DNA of 7,963 nucleotides, taken from assembly GCA_050014815.1 (NCBI GenBank), contig JBEKCP010000270.1, positions 1 to 7,963 of the forward strand, written 5' to 3'. Below are positions 5,896-7,963 of this stretch, one piece after another. Source of the stretch: JBEKCP01 sp050014815. Lineage in GTDB: Bacteria; Planctomycetota; Planctomycetia; Pirellulales; Thermoguttaceae. The first letter of the stretch is position 1. Each line of letters begins with the position of its first letter. The translations under genes and the position numbers were made by a program. The notes beneath the pieces are model-generated. The model was given only the letters and a program-made list of their open reading frames with translations, was not told the DNA's origin and did not search any database.

Positions 5896-6060
5896 TGCGA
5901 AGCCGCAAGCGGCTTTGTTTCGTTAGCAGCCTAACAAGCCAGCCCCCGAGCGACAAGAGCCGTGCAAAAGGCGTCTCTGGGAGAACCCGGAAAACCGTCG
6001 CCCCCCCTACGGCGTGACTTCTAACGGGAAACCTGATTTCACGCCGCGGGGCCGGCCGAA
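5896..6060. repeat. Divergent intergenic region with several hairpins
   Basis: AAGCCGC (5900-5906) pairs with GCGGCTT (5909-5915). Then GTTAG (5922-5926) pairs with CTAAC (5931-5935), nested within a GGCTTTGTT...AACAAGCC arm pair at 5911-5940. Further on CGGCGTGA (6010-6017) pairs with TCACGCCG (6039-6046). No gene is seen. The first group lies just upstream of the ligase start codon and looks like another dispersed repeat. The 8-base pair at 6010-6046 could equally be an operator or a hairpin. Confidence 0.5.
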
Positions 6061-6108
6061 ACGACCTATAGGAAATCGGGATTGTGCGATTCACGGCCGC
6101 GTTGTCTG

Positions 6109-6215
6109 GGAAAAAGGGGACAGTCCCCATTTGCCGTGACCAACCTTCGGTCGGTGCCCGCCCGGCGGGTGCTTCGCACAAATGGCACCCAAAGGGTACC
6201 CGGTCCCCTTTTTCC
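6109..6215. repeat. 107-base nested palindrome with 13-base terminal inverted repeats
   Basis: GGAAAAAGGGGAC at 6109-6121 is a perfect inverted copy of GTCCCCTTTTTCC at 6203-6215. Inside, CCATTTG (6127-6133) pairs with CAAATGG (6179-6185), and a GC-rich centre near 6155-6170 (GCCCGCC/GGCGGGT) can close the fold. GGGGAC-A-GTCCCC at 6116-6128 can form an alternative small hairpin. The shape fits a miniature inverted-repeat or REP-like element. It ends 14 bases before the start codon of the next gene and so forms its 5' leader. Confidence 0.7.
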
Positions 6216-6229
6216 AGCAAGGTGCAGCG

Positions 6230-6526
6230 ATGGACATTACGCGAAACCAATACTACATGGCCGGCCTGATCCTGCTGCTGTTGGGAATCCAGTTCTACTA
6301 TGTGGATACGATCGAGCTGACGCCGGAATTCACGCAGTTTCTGGCGAAGCAGACGGGCCATCCGCTGGCGGCCGTCGGCGCCGCCGCACCGGCGATGACG
6401 CTGGTGGACCAGCCCGCGGCGAAAGGCAGGCGCATCCAGCCCCCGGAATGGATCGGCTGGGCCCTCATGTCCCTGGGCAGCGTCCTCGTCCTGCACAGTT
6501 GGGCGATGCCCAGGCCGGCGGGATAA
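6230..6526 (+). CDS. Small two-helix membrane protein of unknown function
   Basis: This 98-residue protein has two hydrophobic helices, at about 9-25 (MAGLILLLLGIQF) and 73-91 (EWIGWALMSLGSVLVLHSW). They are joined by a roughly 45-residue loop that contains FTQFLAKQTGHP and a basic KGRR just before the second helix. The ATG at 6230 is chosen because AAGG (6219-6222) lies 7 bases upstream and the earlier in-frame ATG at 6182 falls inside the palindromic repeat. I recall similar short proteins in planctomycete genomes with the same MDITRNQ-like start and PPEWIGW motif, but no function. The next gene begins 274 bases downstream after another repeat, so an operon is unlikely. Confidence 0.75.
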   Translation: MDITRNQYYMAGLILLLLGIQFYYVDTIELTPEFTQFLAKQTGHPLAAVGAAAPAMTLVDQPAAKGRRIQPPEWIGWALMSLGSVLVLHSWAMPRPAG

Positions 6527-6562
6527 GGCCGGTGGCGCCGAAGCATGCGGGTTGAGCAGCGC

Positions 6563-6695
6563 CTCGTTCCCACGCTCTGCGTGGGAACGCACCCGATGGC
6601 CGCTCCTGCGGCCCTTCGCCGCGCTCCTAAAGGCGCCCACTCGGGGACGCGGAGCGTCCGCTCAGTGCGTTCCCACGGAGGACCGTGGGAACGAG
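6563..6695. repeat. CTCGTTCCCACG-type palindromic element
   Basis: A perfect 12-base terminal inverted repeat, CTCGTTCCCACG at 6563-6574 and CGTGGGAACGAG at 6684-6695, bounds a 133-base unit. Each end also folds on itself: CGTTCCCAC with GTGGGAACG (6566-6589), and CGTTCCCACGG with CCGTGGGAACG (6668-6693). GTTCCCACGC...GTGGGAACGC repeats are common in several bacterial phyla (from memory) and produce spurious frames of the PTLCVGT and FPRSAWERT type. Both appear here, on the plus strand. It fills most of the gap between the small membrane protein and AmrS. Confidence 0.75.
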
Positions 6696-6731
6696 AGAAA
6701 CCGCCCGGCGCTACCGCGGAGCCACCCCATG

Positions 6732-6740
6732 TGATATGCT
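6732..6740 (+). promoter_or_regulatory. Possible extended -10 promoter for the AmrS-like gene
   Basis: TGATATGCT fits the extended -10 form TG-n-TATnnT. The -35 region 17 bases upstream is poor. Transcription would begin near 6747, downstream of the in-frame ATG at 6741 and about 55 bases before the GTG start preferred for the gene. Confidence 0.35.
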
Positions 6741-6800
6741 ATGGGAACTGGCTTTGCGCGGGGCAATTCTTCCCCGCCAGGCTCGCTAGAGGTTGTGCCG

Positions 6801-7963
6801 GTGTCCCAGGTCGTGGCCTCGCCTCCCATTGACGAACCCGATTCCGACGGCGCCCGGACCGCCGGTTGGTGGGAAGCGTGCGAGGAGCCCGGGCGGGTAG
6901 TCTGCCGGCTCTGCCCGCGCGGCTGCTCGTTGGCGCCGGGAGACCGCGGCTTCTGTTTCGTCCGGCAGAATCGCGGGGGCCGGCTGGTCTCGACCACGTA
7001 CGGCCGCAGCACGGGCTTCTGCGTCGACCCGATCGAGAAGAAGCCGCTCCACCAGTTCTTCCCGGGCACCGGGGTGCTCTCGTTCGGCACGCCCGGCTGC
7101 AACCTGGGCTGCAAGTTCTGCCAGAACTGGACGACCACGAAGTCGCGGGACGTGGAGATGATGTGCGAGGCGGCGGCCCCGGAGGCGATTGCGGAGGCGG
7201 CGGTGCAGTTGGGCTGCCGCAGCGTCGCCTTCACCTACAACGACCCGATCGTCTGGACCGAATACGCCATCGACACGGCGAAGGCCTGCCGGCGGCGCAG
7301 CCTGAAGACGGTGGCCGTGACCTCGGGATACATGAGCCCCGCCCCGCGACAGGCCCTCTACGAGCACATCGACGCGGCCAACGTGGACCTGAAGGGGTTC
7401 CGCGAGGAGTTCTACAGCCGGCTGGCCGGCGGGCACCTCGAGCCCGTGCTCGATACGCTGCGGTGGCTCGCCCGCGAGACCGAGGTCTGGCTGGAGATCA
7501 CCAACCTCGTCATCCCGGGAGAAAACGATTCGCCCGAGGAGATCGACCGGATGTGCCGCTGGATCGCGGGCGAGCTGGGCGTTGACGTGCCGCTGCACTT
7601 CTCGGCCTTTCATCCGGATTTTCGGATGAGGGACCGCGGGCCGACGCCCCTGGCGACCCTGACCATGGCGCACGAGATCGCTTGCCGCGCCGGCCTGCGA
7701 TACGTCTACACGGGCAACGTGGCCGACCGGGAGCACCAGGCGACCTATTGCCCCGAGTGCCGCCGGACCGTCATCGAGCGGGATGGTTTCGAGGTGCGGC
7801 GATACGAGGTGCGCGACGGCCGCTGCGGGGCGTGCGGGGCGACCATCGCCGGCCGTTTCGACGGCGCGCCGGGGCAGTGGAACGGTCGCCGGCTGCCCGT
7901 GCGGATTGCGGATTATGCGCCAGCGATGCCGGTGCATCGCCCCTCACCCCCGGCCCCTCTCCC
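6801..7963 (+). CDS. amrS: AmmeMemoRadiSam-system radical SAM protein (AmrS), 3' end open
   Basis: At least 387 residues, with the frame still open at the window edge. The protein is a radical S-adenosylmethionine enzyme with the [4Fe-4S]-binding CxxxCxxC motif at C100, C104 and C107 (GCNLGCKFCQNW). Before it are CRLCPRGC (35-42), GDRGFC (47-52) and YGRSTGFCVDPIEKKPLHQFFPG (67-89), the signature of the AmrS family. AFTYNDP (143-149), NVDLKGF (194-200) and HFSAFHPDFRM (266-276) belong to the barrel. A C-terminal zinc-ribbon-like pair, CPEC (317-320) and CGAC (342-345), precedes GRFDGAPGQW. The substrate of this family is unsettled. Its usual partners AMMECR1 (AmrA) and MEMO1 (AmrB) are not in the window. 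GTG 6801 is preferred because AGAGG (6788-6792) lies 8 bases upstream. ATG 6741 would add 20 residues but lies at the probable transcription start. The last residues (from about 374) are encoded partly by a repeat at 7940-7963. Confidence 0.9.
   Translation, partial: MSQVVASPPIDEPDSDGARTAGWWEACEEPGRVVCRLCPRGCSLAPGDRGFCFVRQNRGGRLVSTTYGRSTGFCVDPIEKKPLHQFFPGTGVLSFGTPGCNLGCKFCQNWTTTKSRDVEMMCEAAAPEAIAEAAVQLGCRSVAFTYNDPIVWTEYAIDTAKACRRRSLKTVAVTSGYMSPAPRQALYEHIDAANVDLKGFREEFYSRLAGGHLEPVLDTLRWLARETEVWLEITNLVIPGENDSPEEIDRMCRWIAGELGVDVPLHFSAFHPDFRMRDRGPTPLATLTMAHEIACRAGLRYVYTGNVADREHQATYCPECRRTVIERDGFEVRRYEVRDGRCGACGATIAGRFDGAPGQWNGRRLPVRIADYAPAMPVHRPSPPAPL
7940..7963. repeat. Inverted partial copy of the GC-rich repeat near base 370
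   Basis: These last 24 bases are the exact reverse complement of 366-389. The copy is cut by the window end, so the rest of its hairpin is not visible. It lies in the open frame of the AmrS-like gene and encodes a Pro-rich tail (RPSPPAPL). Confidence 0.8.

Noticed and set aside
6786..7937. 383-codon minus-strand frame opposite AmrS
   Set aside because: Antisense shadow. The plus-strand frame carries the CxxxCxxC motif and the full AmrS signature.

Overview
The window is a GC-rich stretch of bacterial chromosome, most likely from the phylum Planctomycetota. That placement is an inference. It rests on the GYF_2-plus-TPR protein, the style of the acyl ligase and the small membrane protein, and the unusual density of short palindromic intergenic repeats. 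No rRNA or marker gene is present to settle it.

Layout from left to right. Bases 1-798 are non-coding and packed with repeats: a nested palindrome, a dispersed ACAGATTTC-type inverted repeat and a CCCCTCTCCC-type hairpin. They are followed by GC-rich leader with no convincing gene. Then come three plus-strand genes: a GYF_2/TPR protein (799-1644), a protein with a C-terminal DUF4062 domain (1810-2919) and a short XRE-family antitoxin-like regulator (2974-3357). Directly before the regulator lies what looks like the last 16 codons of a lost RelE/ParE-type toxin (2920-2970). Converging on these from the other strand are tRNA-Ser(UGA) (3373-3459) and, 12 bases upstream of it, a small membrane protein resembling Pycsar effectors (DUF5706/PycTM, 3472-4047) with its own TATAAT box and GGAGG ribosome site. 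Next on the minus strand is an Aas-like acyl-ACP/acyl-CoA ligase (4173-5879). Its reading frame has absorbed an intergenic repeat containing four copies of a 7-base unit. On the plus strand follow a repeat-filled divergent region, a 98-residue two-helix membrane protein (6230-6526), another palindromic element, and a radical-SAM protein of the AmrS (AmmeMemoRadiSam) family. The last starts at 6801 and is still open at the window end, where its frame runs into an inverted copy of the repeat seen near base 370.

How the genes may work together. The segment 1810-4047 reads like a small accessory or conflict-related cluster: a DUF4062 protein, a degraded toxin-antitoxin pair and a cyclic-nucleotide-effector-like membrane protein beside a tRNA. 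Its flanks, the acyl ligase and AmrS, look like ordinary genome. No cyclase, NTPase or nuclease partner is visible, so a working defence system is not demonstrated. The clearest structural signal is the spread of at least six palindromic repeat families at gene edges and, in the ligase and AmrS genes, inside or across coding sequence.
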